A stretch of 64,000 nucleotides of DNA from Candidatus Thioglobus autotrophicus (lineage in GTDB: Bacteria > Pseudomonadota > Gammaproteobacteria > PS1 > Pseudothioglobaceae): contig JAKUUR010000003.1 in the NCBI GenBank assembly GCA_022448455.1, positions 39,098 to 103,097 of the forward strand, given 5' to 3'. Every line of letters starts with the position of its first letter. Within the stretch, counting starts at the first letter, position 1. The translations under genes were made by a program, and so were the position numbers. Below the pieces are notes generated by a model that saw nothing but the letters and a program-made list of their open reading frames with translations, did no database searches and was not told the DNA's origin. Of the stretch, positions 1-10,719 are shown piece by piece.

Positions 1-430
1 TAGAGTGCCCGGTTTTGTTGAAATGCGCAGCAAGAGTTCTCTCTGTAATTGCCATACCAACAGCATTTGAAATACCTTGAGCTAATGGTCCAGTCGTTGT
101 TTCTACTCCATCCGCGTAACCATACTCAGGATGCCCTGGAGTTTTGGAATGCAACTGACGAAAATTTTTTATTTCATCAATACTTAAATCAAAACCTGTC
201 AGGTGCAATAAAGAATAAATCAACATCGAGCCATGGCCGTTGGATAAAACAAAGCGATCTCGATCAGCCCAATTTGAATTGGCAGGGTTATACTTTAAAT
301 GGTTGTTCCATAAAACTTCGGCAATGTCAGCCATTCCCATAGGGGCACCTGGGTGTCCAGACTTTGCTTTTTGGACAGCGTCCATACTTAAAGCACGAAT
401 TGCATTCGCTAATTCTCTCCGTGAAGTCAT
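1..430 (-). CDS. tkt: Transketolase, N-terminal part (runs off the left edge)
   Basis: Thiamine-diphosphate enzyme of the non-oxidative pentose phosphate or Calvin pathway, moving two-carbon ketol units between sugar phosphates. The 143 visible residues begin [19 protein letters not shown] and contain the family signatures [34 protein letters not shown] and [16 protein letters not shown], which build the N-terminal cofactor-binding domain. The ATG at 428-430 matches the usual family start. The remaining two thirds lie outside the window. It diverges from ppsA, so the two promoters share the spacer to its right. Identity is firm; whether it serves sugar catabolism or carbon fixation cannot be told here. 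Confidence 0.95.
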   Translation of the reverse strand, partial: MTSRRELANAIRALSMDAVQKAKSGHPGAPMGMADIAEVLWNNHLKYNPANSNWADRDRFVLSNGHGSMLIYSLLHLTGFDLSIDEIKNFRQLHSKTPGHPEYGYADGVETTTGPLAQGISNAVGMAITERTLAAHFNKTGHS

Positions 431-738
431 GCTAGACCCTGATTTATACAAAACCGAATATTATACATTTTTTTTGCCCTTTTTTCTGCCGTTAAAGTTA
501 CTATTCGTGTATAAACTGATAGTAATTTTCACTTGCAATATAGTCTGATAATGAAATTATCAAAAATAAATATTAATCGGAAAAATTCTTTAACGTATTT
601 CATTTTTAGTATATTAAAATTATACTTTTTTTGATAAAAACTTATTTTACAAAACGTGTCTTTTTGTAATCATTTTATTCAAAATTGATCTTTTCTTAAA
701 ATGATTGTTAGTTGATTGATTAATATTCTAGGACTGTG
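431..738. promoter_or_regulatory. Divergent intergenic spacer between tkt and ppsA
   Basis: This 308-bp, very A+T-rich spacer must hold the promoters of tkt (leftward) and ppsA (rightward). Several runs of T and TTTTGATAAAA-like stretches are present. I could not single out a convincing -35/-10 pair or a palindromic operator. A plausible ribosome-binding site, AGGA at 730-733, sits five bases before the ATG at 739. No gene is visible here. Confidence 0.5.
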
Positions 739-3105
739 ATGACTGAAAACGTAGTCTGGTTAAATGATGTCAGCATGTCTGACATAGAAAAAGTTGGCGG
801 GAAAAATGCTTCCTTAGGCGAAATGATTAGTGGTCTAAGTTCACAAGGAATCCAGGTGCCTGGTGGTTTTGCTACAACCGCGGAAGCGTTTGAATCTTTT
901 TTGAACCATTCAAATCTGAGACATCAAATCAACGAGCTACTTTTATCTCTTGATATTGCCAATATTGAGGATCTAACACAAACGGGTGCAACTATTCGCC
1001 AGTGGGTTGAAGAGGCTCCTTTTCCGAAAAAACTTTACGAATCTATTGTTAACAGTTATCAAACTTTAACGGGTCAGTTGGGTCCAGACGTAACTTTTGC
1101 AGTGCGCTCATCTGCAACAGCAGAGGATCTGCCTGAAGCTTCGTTCGCTGGACAACAAGAGACCTTTTTGAACGTTAGTGGCATCGATGATATTTTTCTT
1201 GCTATTAAAAAGGTCTTTGCTTCGTTATATAACGACAGAGCGATTTCCTACAGAGTGCACCAAGGATTTAAACATGAAATAGTTTCGCTTTCTGCCGGAG
1301 TTCAGCAAATGGTTCGAAGTGATATTGGTTCAAGTGGCGTCATGTTTACTCTTGATACAGAGTCAGGCTTTAATGATGTTGTCTTTATTACTTCAGCATA
1401 TGGGCTAGGTGAAACGGTAGTCCAAGGATCCGTCAACCCTGACGAATTTTATGTCCACAAACCGACATTAAGCTCTGGCCGTCCTGCAATCTTATCTCGC
1501 AAGTTAGGTTCAAAGTCCATCAAAATGATTTATGCAGATGCTAAATCAAATATTTCCGTGCAAACTGTTTCTGTTATAAAGAAGAAACGACTGCAATTTA
1601 GTTTGAACGACACTCAAATAGAGCAACTCGCACAGTATGCAATGGCAATTGAATTACACTATGGAAGAGCTATGGATATAGAGTGGGCTCTTGACGGCAA
1701 TGACGGTAAACTCTACATCGTACAAGCAAGACCTGAGACCGTCAAAAGTCGACAAAATAATTCTCAGAAAATTGAACGCTACCGACTCCAAGAGACTTCA
1801 AATATTCTCATTGAAGGTCGCGCAATAGGCCAAAAAATTGGCACCGGCAAAGTTCGAGTTATACAAGATTTATCCGAGATGAACCAAGTAAAAAAAGGTG
1901 ATGTCCTTGTTACAGATATGACTGATCCAGATTGGGAACCTGTCATGAAGCTAGCTTCAGCAATTATTACCAATCGAGGTGGAAGGACATGCCACGCGGC
2001 TATTATAGCCAGAGAACTCGGAGTGCCTGCAATAGTCGGCACTGGTAACGCAACCAAATTACTTAAAGATTCTCAATCAATTACCGCCTCTTGTGCAGAA
2101 GGTGACACGGGCCAAGTTTATCAAGGAATTTTAAAATTTGAACACACCTATACAGAAATTAATGACTTGCCAGAAGTGCCCGTAAAAATCATGATGAATA
2201 TTGGCAACCCTTCTCGTTCTTTTGACTTTGCAAACCTACCGAATGCCGGTGTCGGACTGGCAAGACTTGAATTTATTATTAACAATACAATTGGAATTCA
2301 TCCAAAAGCTTTGCTTGAATTTGAGCAACTACCAAAAAAACTGAAGTCTGAGATTGAAAGAAGAACTGCTTGTTACAAATCCCCTGTTGATTTTTATGTT
2401 GAAAAGCTGACTGAGGGAATTGCCACAATTGCTGCAAGTTTTTCCCATTCACCCGTCATTATCCGCATGTCTGATTTTAAATCCAATGAATACGCAAACC
2501 TACTTGCAGGAGATCTTTACGAGCCCCATGAAGAGAATCCAATGATCGGCTTTAGAGGTGCGTCACGTTATATTTCAACAGAATTCAGAGAATGCTTTGA
2601 ATTGGAATGTCAAGCAATTAAAAAAGTTAGAAATGACATGGGTATGCGAAATGTAGAGATTATGATTCCATTCGTTCGCACAACGGAGGAGGCTGCAAAT
2701 GTCATCGAACTATTAAAAGAAAATGGGTTGGAACGTGGTAAAGATGAATTGCGAATTATTATGATGTGCGAACTACCATCCAATGCCATTCTAGCGGATG
2801 ATTTTTTACAGTACTTTGATGGCTTCTCCATTGGGTCAAATGACCTAACCCAGCTGACGCTTGGGATGGATAGAGACTCTGGATTAATTGCAGATGGTTT
2901 TGATGAAAGGAATGATGCAGTAAAAAAATTGATTGCTATGGCCATTGAGGCCTGCCATCGTCAAGGAAAGTATATTGGCATCTGTGGGCAGGGCCCTTCT
3001 GATCATGTGGATTTTGCAGAATGGCTTTTACAACAAAAAATCACCAGCATCTCCCTCAATCCTGATACAGTAGTTGAAACCTGGCATCGGCTTGGAGCCA
3101 TTTAG
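739..3105 (+). CDS. ppsA: Phosphoenolpyruvate synthase
   Basis: Cytoplasmic gluconeogenic enzyme converting pyruvate, ATP and water to PEP, AMP and phosphate. The N-terminal ATP-grasp-like domain (about residues 1-340) carries [11 protein letters not shown] and [20 protein letters not shown]. The central phosphohistidine domain carries [21 protein letters not shown], with the catalytic His near residue 419. The C-terminal PEP-binding barrel contains [37 protein letters not shown] and the terminal [10 protein letters not shown] with its catalytic Cys. About 788 residues is normal for the family. I chose the ATG at 739 over the GTG at 736 because it is better spaced from AGGA. The next gene, 16 bp on, encodes its regulatory kinase/phosphorylase, which supports the call. 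Confidence 0.97.
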   Translation: MTENVVWLNDVSMSDIEKVGGKNASLGEMISGLSSQGIQVPGGFATTAEAFESFLNHSNLRHQINELLLSLDIANIEDLTQTGATIRQWVEEAPFPKKLYESIVNSYQTLTGQLGPDVTFAVRSSATAEDLPEASFAGQQETFLNVSGIDDIFLAIKKVFASLYNDRAISYRVHQGFKHEIVSLSAGVQQMVRSDIGSSGVMFTLDTESGFNDVVFITSAYGLGETVVQGSVNPDEFYVHKPTLSSGRPAILSRKLGSKSIKMIYADAKSNISVQTVSVIKKKRLQFSLNDTQIEQLAQYAMAIELHYGRAMDIEWALDGNDGKLYIVQARPETVKSRQNNSQKIERYRLQETSNILIEGRAIGQKIGTGKVRVIQDLSEMNQVKKGDVLVTDMTDPDWEPVMKLASAIITNRGGRTCHAAIIARELGVPAIVGTGNATKLLKDSQSITASCAEGDTGQVYQGILKFEHTYTEINDLPEVPVKIMMNIGNPSRSFDFANLPNAGVGLARLEFIINNTIGIHPKALLEFEQLPKKLKSEIERRTACYKSPVDFYVEKLTEGIATIAASFSHSPVIIRMSDFKSNEYANLLAGDLYEPHEENPMIGFRGASRYISTEFRECFELECQAIKKVRNDMGMRNVEIMIPFVRTTEEAANVIELLKENGLERGKDELRIIMMCELPSNAILADDFLQYFDGFSIGSNDLTQLTLGMDRDSGLIADGFDERNDAVKKLIAMAIEACHRQGKYIGICGQGPSDHVDFAEWLLQQKITSISLNPDTVVETWHRLGAI

Positions 3106-3121
3106 ATTATATTAAAATCCT

Positions 3122-3934
3122 ATGAGAACCGTTTTCTTTATTTCAGATAGAACAGGCATGACGGCAGAAGCGTTTGGAAATAGTTTGCTCACTCAATTTA
3201 ATGATATAGAATTTAAGCGTGTCAACATAGCATTTATTGACACACTCTCGAAGGCAAAACATGCTGCAAATCAAGTTAAAAAAGCTTCTGAAGCTGATGG
3301 CCAACCTGCCTTAATTTTTAGTACCCAAATCTCAAAAGAGTATCGACAATTATTAATCAATAGTAGTGGTGTTTTCTTCGATTTTTTTGAAACTTTTATC
3401 TCTAAATTAGAAGAAACACTTGGTACTAAATCATCTCAAACTGTGGGCTTATTGCATAGTATGGCAGATGAAAATAACTATGGAAATCGTATCCATAGTA
3501 TTAATTTCGCTCTTAGTTGTGATGATGGCCTCAATATAAAGAACTATGACAGAGCTGATATTATCCTAACAGGTGTTTCTCGTTCTGGGAAAACCCCAAC
3601 CTGTCTGTTTCTTGCTTTGCAATATGGAATATTCGCAGCAAACTATCCACTGATAGAGGAAGATCTAAAAACAATAAAACTACCAATAATTCTTCAAAAG
3701 AACAAAAATAAACTATTTGGACTAAGTATCAACCCTGTTCGTCTGCAAAGTATTCGTGATGAAAGGCGTTCGAACAGTGATTATGCTTCAATCGACCAAT
3801 GCCGTAAAGAAGTCAAACTAGCAGAAGATATGTTTGTACAAAATCAAGTGCCATTTCTTGACACTAGTCATACATCAATAGAGGAAATTGCTGGAAGAAT
3901 CCTAAACAAAGGTGCTATAAAAAGACGCTATTAA
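3122..3934 (+). CDS. ppsR: PEP synthase regulatory protein (bifunctional kinase/pyrophosphorylase)
   Basis: DUF299 family. The known members inactivate PEP synthase by ADP-dependent phosphorylation of a threonine beside the catalytic histidine and reactivate it by phosphorolysis. The 270-residue length is typical. The N-terminus RTVFFISDRTGMTAEAFGNS and the P-loop-like TGVSRSGKTPTCLFLALQYG (near residue 150) are the family's hallmark motifs. It starts 16 bp after ppsA and so is probably cotranscribed with its target. The target threonine context in PpsA (GGRTCHA) is present. Nothing is unusual. Confidence 0.95.
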   Translation: MRTVFFISDRTGMTAEAFGNSLLTQFNDIEFKRVNIAFIDTLSKAKHAANQVKKASEADGQPALIFSTQISKEYRQLLINSSGVFFDFFETFISKLEETLGTKSSQTVGLLHSMADENNYGNRIHSINFALSCDDGLNIKNYDRADIILTGVSRSGKTPTCLFLALQYGIFAANYPLIEEDLKTIKLPIILQKNKNKLFGLSINPVRLQSIRDERRSNSDYASIDQCRKEVKLAEDMFVQNQVPFLDTSHTSIEEIAGRILNKGAIKRRY

Positions 3935-3987
3935 AAGTGAGTTAGTGAATGAATCTCGTAGTCAACTGTATCGGTAACGTTCATCTT

Positions 3988-5667
3988 TTAGAACAGACCT
4001 TGCACTAATCCGTTCTCATCCAATTTAATTTTATTAGCAGCCGGCACTCTAGGTAATCCAGGCATAGTCATAATATCGCCACAAACAACCACAACAAATT
4101 CAGCGCCTGCTGAAAGTCTTACTTCACGAATTGATATTGAATGGCCAGTAGGTGCACCTAATAACTGTGGATCCGTAGAAAAGCTGTATTGCGTTTTAGC
4201 AATACAAACTGGCAAGTGTCCGAAACCATTATCTTGGTACCAGTTAAATTTGTCTCTAACTGCCTTGTCAGCTAAAACTTCATCTGCATGGTAAAGAGTT
4301 TTAGCTATCGTTTCTACTTTTTCAAAAAGTGGCATCTCGTCATCGTACAATGTCTTGAATTGAGAGGCACCTGAATCAGCCAACTTGACAACCTTTTCTG
4401 CTAAATCAATTGCACCATCTCCACCATGCTCCCAATGACTAGTGACGCTTACCTCAACATTGAATTGTTCGCAATAATCTCTGATTACTTGGAATTCGGC
4501 TTCAGTATCAGAAACAAATTTGTTGATGCCAACAACTAGCGGTACGCCGAATTGGCTTAAGTTGCGAATATGTCTGCCTAAATTTGTACAGCCTTTAAAA
4601 AGAGCTTCGGTGTTTTCGGTATTTAAGTCGTCTTTCGCAGTTCCACCTTGATGTTTAAGAGCTCTAACAGTTGCAACTAATACAACTGCATCCGGAGCTA
4701 GTCCTGCTTTACGACATTTAATATTAAAGAATTTTTCAGCACCCAGGTCTGCACCAAAACCAGCCTCTGTAACAACATAGTCTGACAACTTAAGTGCTGT
4801 CTTAGTTGCAATCACTGAGTTACAGCCATGTGCGATATTAGCAAAAGGACCACCATGAATTAGTGCAGGGTTGCCCTCCAAAGTCTGCACTAGGTTTGGT
4901 CTAAATGCATCTTTTAATAGCACAGTCATAGCGTGATGTGCGTTAATTTGCTTTGCTCTAACGGGAGTCATGTCACGAGTATAGGCAACGATAATATTGC
5001 CCAATCTTTTTTCAAGTTCTGTCAAGTTTTGTGACAAGCAAAAAATAGCCATCACTTCGGAAGCAACCGTAATATCAAAACCATCTTCGCGAGGGTAGCC
5101 ATTAGTTGAACCACCCAAAGAAGAAGTGATTGTACGAAGTGAACGATCATTCATATCGACAACACGACGGAAGGCAACTTTTCTACTATCAATATTGGTT
5201 GAGTTACCCCAATAAATATGGTTATCAATCATTGCAGAAAGTAAACTATGCGCTGATGTAATTGCGTGGAAGTCTCCAGTAAAGTGAAGGTTAATATCTT
5301 CCATTGGTATTACCTGGGCATATCCTCCACCTGCGGCTCCACCTTTCATACCAAAACATGGACCTAAGCTAGGCTCACGCAGGCAAACTGTTGTTTGTTT
5401 ACCAATTTTATTAAGGCCGTCAGTAAGACCAACAGAAGTAGTTGTTTTGCCTTCACCAGCTGGTGTAGGAGTTACCGCAGTCACTAAGATAAGCTTACCG
5501 TCTTTGTTTTTTTGTGCGTCATCAATGGCATTCCATGCAATCTTGGCTTTGTCATGTCCAAAAGGCACCAAATCCTCTTTCCTGATATTAAGTTTTGCAC
5601 CAATTTCATTAATATGCTTACCTGTAACTTCTCTTGCAATATTAATATCTGTTTTATATTCGCTCAT
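3988..5667 (-). CDS. fhs: Formate-tetrahydrofolate ligase (10-formyl-THF synthetase)
   Basis: ATP-dependent ligase joining formate and tetrahydrofolate; in methylotrophic metabolism it can run in reverse, releasing formate and making ATP. At 559 residues it matches the bacterial monofunctional form. Clear signatures are the P-loop [16 protein letters not shown] near residue 67, the stretch [20 protein letters not shown], and the C-terminal [15 protein letters not shown]. It lies downstream of the corrinoid methyltransferase operon on the same strand, separated by 206 bp. It fits as the last step of methyl-THF oxidation there. A TCTTCTCCTG run just 5' of the ATG gives a good Shine-Dalgarno (AGGAGAAGA) on the minus strand. 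Confidence 0.97.
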   Translation of the reverse strand: MSEYKTDINIAREVTGKHINEIGAKLNIRKEDLVPFGHDKAKIAWNAIDDAQKNKDGKLILVTAVTPTPAGEGKTTTSVGLTDGLNKIGKQTTVCLREPSLGPCFGMKGGAAGGGYAQVIPMEDINLHFTGDFHAITSAHSLLSAMIDNHIYWGNSTNIDSRKVAFRRVVDMNDRSLRTITSSLGGSTNGYPREDGFDITVASEVMAIFCLSQNLTELEKRLGNIIVAYTRDMTPVRAKQINAHHAMTVLLKDAFRPNLVQTLEGNPALIHGGPFANIAHGCNSVIATKTALKLSDYVVTEAGFGADLGAEKFFNIKCRKAGLAPDAVVLVATVRALKHQGGTAKDDLNTENTEALFKGCTNLGRHIRNLSQFGVPLVVGINKFVSDTEAEFQVIRDYCEQFNVEVSVTSHWEHGGDGAIDLAEKVVKLADSGASQFKTLYDDEMPLFEKVETIAKTLYHADEVLADKAVRDKFNWYQDNGFGHLPVCIAKTQYSFSTDPQLLGAPTGHSISIREVRLSAGAEFVVVVCGDIMTMPGLPRVPAANKIKLDENGLVQGLF

Positions 5668-5873
5668 CTCTTCTCCTGACTATGTACGAAAGCAAAAAAA
5701 ATAGAAAGGCATAAAAACTCATAAACACTTGGAATCGCTCTGCTCCAGTGAAAATGAGCCTTTAATCTTCTCTATAAATGTAATCCGGAATATTATCTTA
5801 CAAAATCAATCATGCATGAATAATAAAATTCATAACTGCTTGAATTAAAATCACCGCGAGCTCCACCTCATCA

Positions 5874-7403
5874 TTATATATTAGAATCTTCGAAGCTATC
5901 TTTGCGTTCTTTTATGTAGGCTAGTAAAGCCTCATCAATCGCTGGATCAAGTGGTGGCAATTCATAATCTGAGAGCATTTGCTTATATTTCTCATTGGCA
6001 ATCATTGCGGTATCCCTTGAACCATCTTCAACCCACTGCTCAAAACTATTATCATCGAGCACATCTGACATATAAAAGGCCACCTTAAAATTTTTCTTGG
6101 TGTGCTCACATCCTAGGAAATGTGACTGTGGACCAACTTCATAAATGGCATCCATTGCCTGACCATTTTCGCTCATGTCAACACCTTCTACTGAAACTCG
6201 CATCATGCCTGCCTGGTCCGCATCCATTACAAACTTTTCATAACTCATACATAAACCACCTTCTAACCAACCAGCCGTATGCAAATTAAAGTTAACGCTT
6301 GAGTTGATGGTTGCCTGCATAGTGTTTGCTGCTTCATAGCCCGCTTGCGCGTCAGGCATCTTAGCACCATTAAAACCTCCACCGCTTCTGAATGGCACAC
6401 CTAGACGTCTAGCTAGGGCACCAGAAATGTTCATCATGTGGCCTGCCTCAGGAGTGCCAAAAGTAGGAGCTCCTGACTTCATAGACATTGCAGTTACAAA
6501 GTTGCCATAAACGACTGGGGTGCCGGGCCTTATTAGTTGTGTTAGTGCTATACCGGCCATACCTTCGGCAAGACTTTGAGCAGTAACGCCTGCAGCTGTC
6601 ACTGGTGCCATGGCACCGGCAACAATAAACGGCGTTACAATCGTTGCCTGATTATTGCGCGCATAAACTTTTAGTGCACCCAACATAGTTGCGTCAAATG
6701 CCATCGGCGAACTCGCATTAATTAGGCTAATTAGGACGCAATTATTGTCAACAAATTCATCACCAAAAACAATTTTTGCCATGTCAACACTATCTTGAGC
6801 TCTCTCAGCTGCTGTCACTGATCCCATAAAGGCCTTGTCGGAATACTTAATGTGACTATAAACCATATCAAAATGACGCTTATTTACAGGCAAATCTACA
6901 GGTTCACAAATCGTACCACCAGAGTGGTGCAGGTTGTCCGACATATAAGCTAACTTAACAAAATTACGAAAATCTTCAATAGTTGCATAGCGGCGACCTT
7001 CATCAAGGTTATGCACAAATGGAGGACCATAAGCAGGAACAAGAACCATATTATCACCACCAATAACCACACTTCTTTCTGGATTACGTGCGTGTTGGAT
7101 GAATTCTTTTGGTGCCGAGTCTTGTATAATTTTTCTGCACATTCCCCTCGGGAAACGAACACGCTCACCATCAATACTAGCACCAGCTGATGAAAGAATG
7201 TCAAGAGCCTCTTGGTCTTCAGAAAATACAATTCCTACTTTTTCTAAAATAGTGTCTGCATTTTCTTCAATAACACTTAGTTCATCATCACTAAGAATAC
7301 TGTAGTGAGGTATTTTGCGTTTAATATAAGCTGGAGCTTTAGGCACCTCTTGTGCTTCAGACTCTGTAGGACCTCTTCTTCGCCTTCTTCTTTCTCTGGG
7401 CAC
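5874..7403 (-). CDS. MttB-family corrinoid-dependent methyltransferase, non-pyrrolysine type
   Basis: Member of the trimethylamine methyltransferase (MttB) superfamily, which demethylates quaternary or tertiary amines and passes the methyl group to Co(I) of a corrinoid protein. No in-frame amber codon is present, so it belongs with the non-pyrrolysine members such as glycine betaine (MtgB) or carnitine (MtcB) methyltransferases. Recognisable stretches are LEKVGIVFSEDQEALDIL, GTPEAGHMMNISGALARRLG and HTAGWLEGGLCMSYEKFVMD. The GTG start at 7401-7403 is supported by an AGGAGG motif five bases upstream. The N-terminus is strikingly basic (PRERRRRRRG), a feature echoed in two other proteins of the operon. 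The substrate cannot be read from sequence; glycine betaine is my best guess. Confidence 0.88.
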   Translation of the reverse strand: MPRERRRRRRGPTESEAQEVPKAPAYIKRKIPHYSILSDDELSVIEENADTILEKVGIVFSEDQEALDILSSAGASIDGERVRFPRGMCRKIIQDSAPKEFIQHARNPERSVVIGGDNMVLVPAYGPPFVHNLDEGRRYATIEDFRNFVKLAYMSDNLHHSGGTICEPVDLPVNKRHFDMVYSHIKYSDKAFMGSVTAAERAQDSVDMAKIVFGDEFVDNNCVLISLINASSPMAFDATMLGALKVYARNNQATIVTPFIVAGAMAPVTAAGVTAQSLAEGMAGIALTQLIRPGTPVVYGNFVTAMSMKSGAPTFGTPEAGHMMNISGALARRLGVPFRSGGGFNGAKMPDAQAGYEAANTMQATINSSVNFNLHTAGWLEGGLCMSYEKFVMDADQAGMMRVSVEGVDMSENGQAMDAIYEVGPQSHFLGCEHTKKNFKVAFYMSDVLDDNSFEQWVEDGSRDTAMIANEKYKQMLSDYELPPLDPAIDEALLAYIKERKDSFEDSNI

Positions 7404-7429
7404 AACCTCCTCCTTTTTCTATTTAATTG

Positions 7430-9370
7430 CTATGACACTCTTTTTCGGCGTCTTACTTTGTTCGTTTTTTGCTCCTTTACTGGTGATACACTGAATTTCA
7501 TTGCATCAACAAAAAACTCTTGGAATCTTGGCTCGGTAGCAGTCTCAATTTTGACAATTTTTTCTACCGCGTCAATAATTATTTTTCGTTTACTAACATC
7601 CAATAGGGCGGCACTTGCACCAATCCCCGCGGCATTTCCTACAGAAATAATTTTATCTTCTGTTGCGGTTGGAATAATATCTAATAGGGCGACATATCTA
7701 GCATCTAAATGAGCACCAAAGGCTCCTGCCAATAATACTTGATCAAATTCAGTGCATTCAAGGTAGTCCATCAATATCGAAACGCCTGCAGAAAGTGCGG
7801 CTTTCGCTAATTGAATTGAGCGTATATCTACTTGTTCAACATAAATTGACTGGTCACCCTGATCGACCAATAAAAACCTAGTCATGTTGCCATTTTTTGA
7901 GAAACGTTCTGGCGCAATTGATTCAACAAAAAGACCAGTTTGGTCGATAATGCCAGCCTCAGCAAAAGAGACAATAGCTTCGATAATGCCACTACCGCAA
8001 ATCCCTATAGCCTTCATTTTAACTAATTCAAAGTTCGGTTCGTCAGACCAGGCATCGCAACCAATAACTTTATAACGTACATTTAACGTATCTTTATCAA
8101 TTCTAACTCTTTCAATCGCACCGTAAGTTGCCCGCACTCCAGAACTAATTTCCGCACCTTCAAAAGCAGGACCAGTCGGAGATGAGGTTGCATAAACTCT
8201 ACCTTCCTTTGCAAGCACAATCTCAGCATTAGTGCCAATATCAATAAGCAAAGTTGTTTGGGAATGCATTATATCTATCTGACTAAGGTAGGCAGCTGCA
8301 GCGTCTGCACCAACATGGCCAGCAATCAATGGCAAAAAGGATATTCTAGTTTTGGGATATAAATCGAAACCTAAGTCTTGAGCATCAACATCCAGCCAGT
8401 TCCTTGTTGCCACTGTAAAAGGCGCCTGTCCGAGCTCGACTGGAGAGATGCCGAAAAAAATATGATGCATAATTGGGTTACCTACAAGAACAACCTCTAA
8501 TAATTTATCTCGTTGAAGTTCTAAAACCTCACAAGCTTCATGCAACATTTCAGTAATCTTGGTGCGCACAGCAACTGTCAATTTTTTATCGCCACCCTTA
8601 TTCATCATCACATAAGAAACCCTACTCATGAGATCCTCACCATAACGAATCTGTGGATTCATTGCAGATGATTCATACACCAACTTTCCATTTTGCAAGT
8701 CATAGACATAAAGTGCTAGGGTTGTAGAACCGATATCAATTGCAGCACCAATAATTTTTTGTTTACCTTGAGGATAGACAGCTACAACTTCATTTTCATC
8801 ACGCACTGCAACAGTTAAATTACCTTTGCTTTCATGAATCAAAGGTTGTAGTCCTCTCAATAAACTGAAGTCAACTCTTGCTTTTATGCCCTGCTTGTCA
8901 AGTTGCTCCAATAAGTTTTCTGTAGCTGAAGGATTTTCGTCTAACGTTGACTCTTCTAGTTCACAATCTAAAAGTCTGATTGCGCTAGCAACAGAATAAT
9001 CTTGTTTTGGATTTTTTTTACTGATATAGGCCTTATGCTCCTGACTCTCTTCAGGGACATCTATAACCAAATCTCCTTGAATGCAAGTTTGACATGCCAA
9101 ACGTTTACCCTTGTATCTAGGATTATCAGCAATTAACTGTCTTTCAATGCTGGTAATGCCACTCACATTTTCAGCCTTACAATCAACTTTAAATTTGGAG
9201 TGCTTGCCCTCTGAAATCTCAATCCAGCATTGGTGACATTGACCATAACCACCACATAAGGAACGAACCGCTACCCCGGCATCCTGAGCAACCTGCAACA
9301 AGGTGTCACCTATCTCGCCTCGGTATTTACGACCTGAAGGAGTGAAACAAATTTTCTGAGTGTCCTCCAC
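7430..9370 (-). CDS. RACo-like reductive activator of corrinoid protein (2Fe-2S ferredoxin + DUF4445)
   Basis: Proteins of this family reduce inactive Co(II) corrinoid back to Co(I) using ATP. The N-terminal ferredoxin domain (about residues 1-95) has the cluster cysteines in RSLCGGYGQCHQCW and RLACQTC. The remainder is an ASKHA-like ATPase with GAAIDIGSTTLALYVYD, LLIDIGTNAEIVL and VLLAGAFGAHLDARY. The 646-residue length is normal. The GTG start lies two bases after the stop of the GFA gene, so translation is probably coupled. The C-terminus ends in a basic tail (KVRRRKRVS) beyond the folded domain. Its place between the methyltransferase genes supports the role. Confidence 0.92.
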   Translation of the reverse strand: MEDTQKICFTPSGRKYRGEIGDTLLQVAQDAGVAVRSLCGGYGQCHQCWIEISEGKHSKFKVDCKAENVSGITSIERQLIADNPRYKGKRLACQTCIQGDLVIDVPEESQEHKAYISKKNPKQDYSVASAIRLLDCELEESTLDENPSATENLLEQLDKQGIKARVDFSLLRGLQPLIHESKGNLTVAVRDENEVVAVYPQGKQKIIGAAIDIGSTTLALYVYDLQNGKLVYESSAMNPQIRYGEDLMSRVSYVMMNKGGDKKLTVAVRTKITEMLHEACEVLELQRDKLLEVVLVGNPIMHHIFFGISPVELGQAPFTVATRNWLDVDAQDLGFDLYPKTRISFLPLIAGHVGADAAAAYLSQIDIMHSQTTLLIDIGTNAEIVLAKEGRVYATSSPTGPAFEGAEISSGVRATYGAIERVRIDKDTLNVRYKVIGCDAWSDEPNFELVKMKAIGICGSGIIEAIVSFAEAGIIDQTGLFVESIAPERFSKNGNMTRFLLVDQGDQSIYVEQVDIRSIQLAKAALSAGVSILMDYLECTEFDQVLLAGAFGAHLDARYVALLDIIPTATEDKIISVGNAAGIGASAALLDVSKRKIIIDAVEKIVKIETATEPRFQEFFVDAMKFSVSPVKEQKTNKVRRRKRVS

Positions 9371-9372
9371 GA

Positions 9373-9786
9373 CTATACTGCTCCGTCTATTTTTCTATCG
9401 CCATAACCTTCAGATTGTGGCTCGTTGGGATTAATTTCGTAATAACAACCTTTCTCTTCGGTGAATATATGGTGCCATACTCCCAAATTCTTAGCATCTT
9501 CAAGACTCCCTGCTGTGACGCTGATGGTTGGTTGAGTGTCGTTTTGCCAAAACATATGCGCACCACAATTATCGCAAAAACCATGTCGTGATCCTTTATG
9601 TGTATAGAACCACTTAATCTCACCTTTGATTTTTATTTTATCTCTTTTTACCTGACATGCTGCCATATAATGACCCGTCATTTTGCGACACTGTTCACAA
9701 TGACAATACGATACATCTGCCAAGTCAAAGGCCTCATAGGTGGTCTGACCACAAACACAAGAGCCGTTATATTTAATGCTAGTCAT
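9373..9786 (-). CDS. GFA/CENP-V-like zinc protein (DUF636)
   Basis: Small glutathione-dependent-formaldehyde-activating (GFA) family protein of about 137 residues. Zinc-binding cysteines appear as GSCVCGQTTYE, YCHCEQCRKMTG and GFCDNCGAHMFW. I prefer the ATG at 9784-9786 (MTSIKYNG) over the TTG at 9801. Most family members have no proven enzymatic activity. It sits inside the C1 operon, between the methyl-THF methyltransferase gene and the RACo gene. It might handle a formaldehyde adduct or other C1 by-product, but this is only inference from context. Confidence 0.85.
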   Translation of the reverse strand: MTSIKYNGSCVCGQTTYEAFDLADVSYCHCEQCRKMTGHYMAACQVKRDKIKIKGEIKWFYTHKGSRHGFCDNCGAHMFWQNDTQPTISVTAGSLEDAKNLGVWHHIFTEEKGCYYEINPNEPQSEGYGDRKIDGAV

Positions 9787-9797
9787 AGTGTTAATAA

Positions 9798-10697
9798 TCA
9801 AGCACGCCTTCTTCGACGTCGACCTTCCTTAGAATTATTTCCTTCAGATGAAGGTTCCCTGTAGGCAGCAATCCAACTACTGCAACCATCATCAATCCCA
9901 GTTAATACGTCTGCCGCTCTAATCGCTTGAACTAACTCAGGATGAAGTGGGTTAACTATGGCCGACGTCATACCTGCTGCAATAAGCATTGGTAAGAAAG
10001 CGTTATTAATGCCACTTCGTTGTGGCAACCCAAAACTAACGTTTGAAGCACCACAAGTAGTATTAACTTTCAATTCGGCACGCAGACGACGAACCAATTC
10101 AAAAACCTGATTACCTGCCTGTGAAATCGCCCCGATTGGCATAACCAAAGGGTCAACAACTACATCTTGTGGCTTTATTCCATAATCAGCAGCATGCTCT
10201 ACTATCTTTTTTGCTATTTTGAATCTCTCGTTTGGGTCTTCACTGATGCCAGTCTCGTCATTCGAAATTGCAACAACTGCAGCATCATATTTTTTAACCA
10301 AAGGTAGAACTCGTTCAAGCACCTCTGTTTCACCTGTTGTAGAGTTGACCAATGGACGACCCTGATAAGCAGCAAGGCCAGCTTCTAAAGCTTCAATGAT
10401 TGATGAATCAATAGAAAGTGGGACATCTACAACAGCCTGAATACGACGAATTGATTCTGCAAGAATTGCTGGCTCATCTGCAAGAGGAATGCCGGCATTA
10501 ACATCTAGCATTTGAGCACCCGCTGCAACCTGCGCAATGGCGTCCGCCTCGACACGCGAGTAATCAGCTACTTTCATCTCCTCGGCTAGGATTTTTCTAC
10601 CCGTTGGATTAATACGCTCCCCAATCATGACAAAAGGTTGTGAAAAGCCAATTTTGACCTCTTTTGTTGCTGATGATAATGTTGTTGTTATTGACAC
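9798..10697 (-). CDS. Methyltetrahydrofolate:corrinoid methyltransferase (MtgA/AcsE-like, pterin-binding)
   Basis: DHPS-like TIM barrel that moves a methyl group between a corrinoid protein and tetrahydrofolate. Pterin-binding family motifs are VMIGERINPTGRKILAEEM, MLDVNAGIPLADEP, PLSIDSSIIEALEAGL and GRPLVNSTTGE. Here it would accept methyl from the corrinoid protein and make methyl-THF for MetF, the reverse of its role in acetogens. The length, 299 residues, is usual plus a tail. The last residues, KEGRRRRRRA, form a polyarginine tail not needed for the barrel. The start is GTG at 10695-10697, with no nearby ATG alternative. The gene is 22 bp downstream of metF. Confidence 0.92.
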   Translation of the reverse strand: MSITTTLSSATKEVKIGFSQPFVMIGERINPTGRKILAEEMKVADYSRVEADAIAQVAAGAQMLDVNAGIPLADEPAILAESIRRIQAVVDVPLSIDSSIIEALEAGLAAYQGRPLVNSTTGETEVLERVLPLVKKYDAAVVAISNDETGISEDPNERFKIAKKIVEHAADYGIKPQDVVVDPLVMPIGAISQAGNQVFELVRRLRAELKVNTTCGASNVSFGLPQRSGINNAFLPMLIAAGMTSAIVNPLHPELVQAIRAADVLTGIDDGCSSWIAAYREPSSEGNNSKEGRRRRRRA

Positions 10698-10719
10698 TTT
10701 TATTTATTCCATAAATTAA

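Noticed and set aside
5447..5704. Plus-strand frame antisense to fhs
   Set aside because: It is a shadow of the strongly conserved fhs gene and has no independent signals.
5874..7403. Pyrrolysine-containing trimethylamine methyltransferase
   Set aside because: There is no in-frame TAG inside the gene and no pyl genes nearby.
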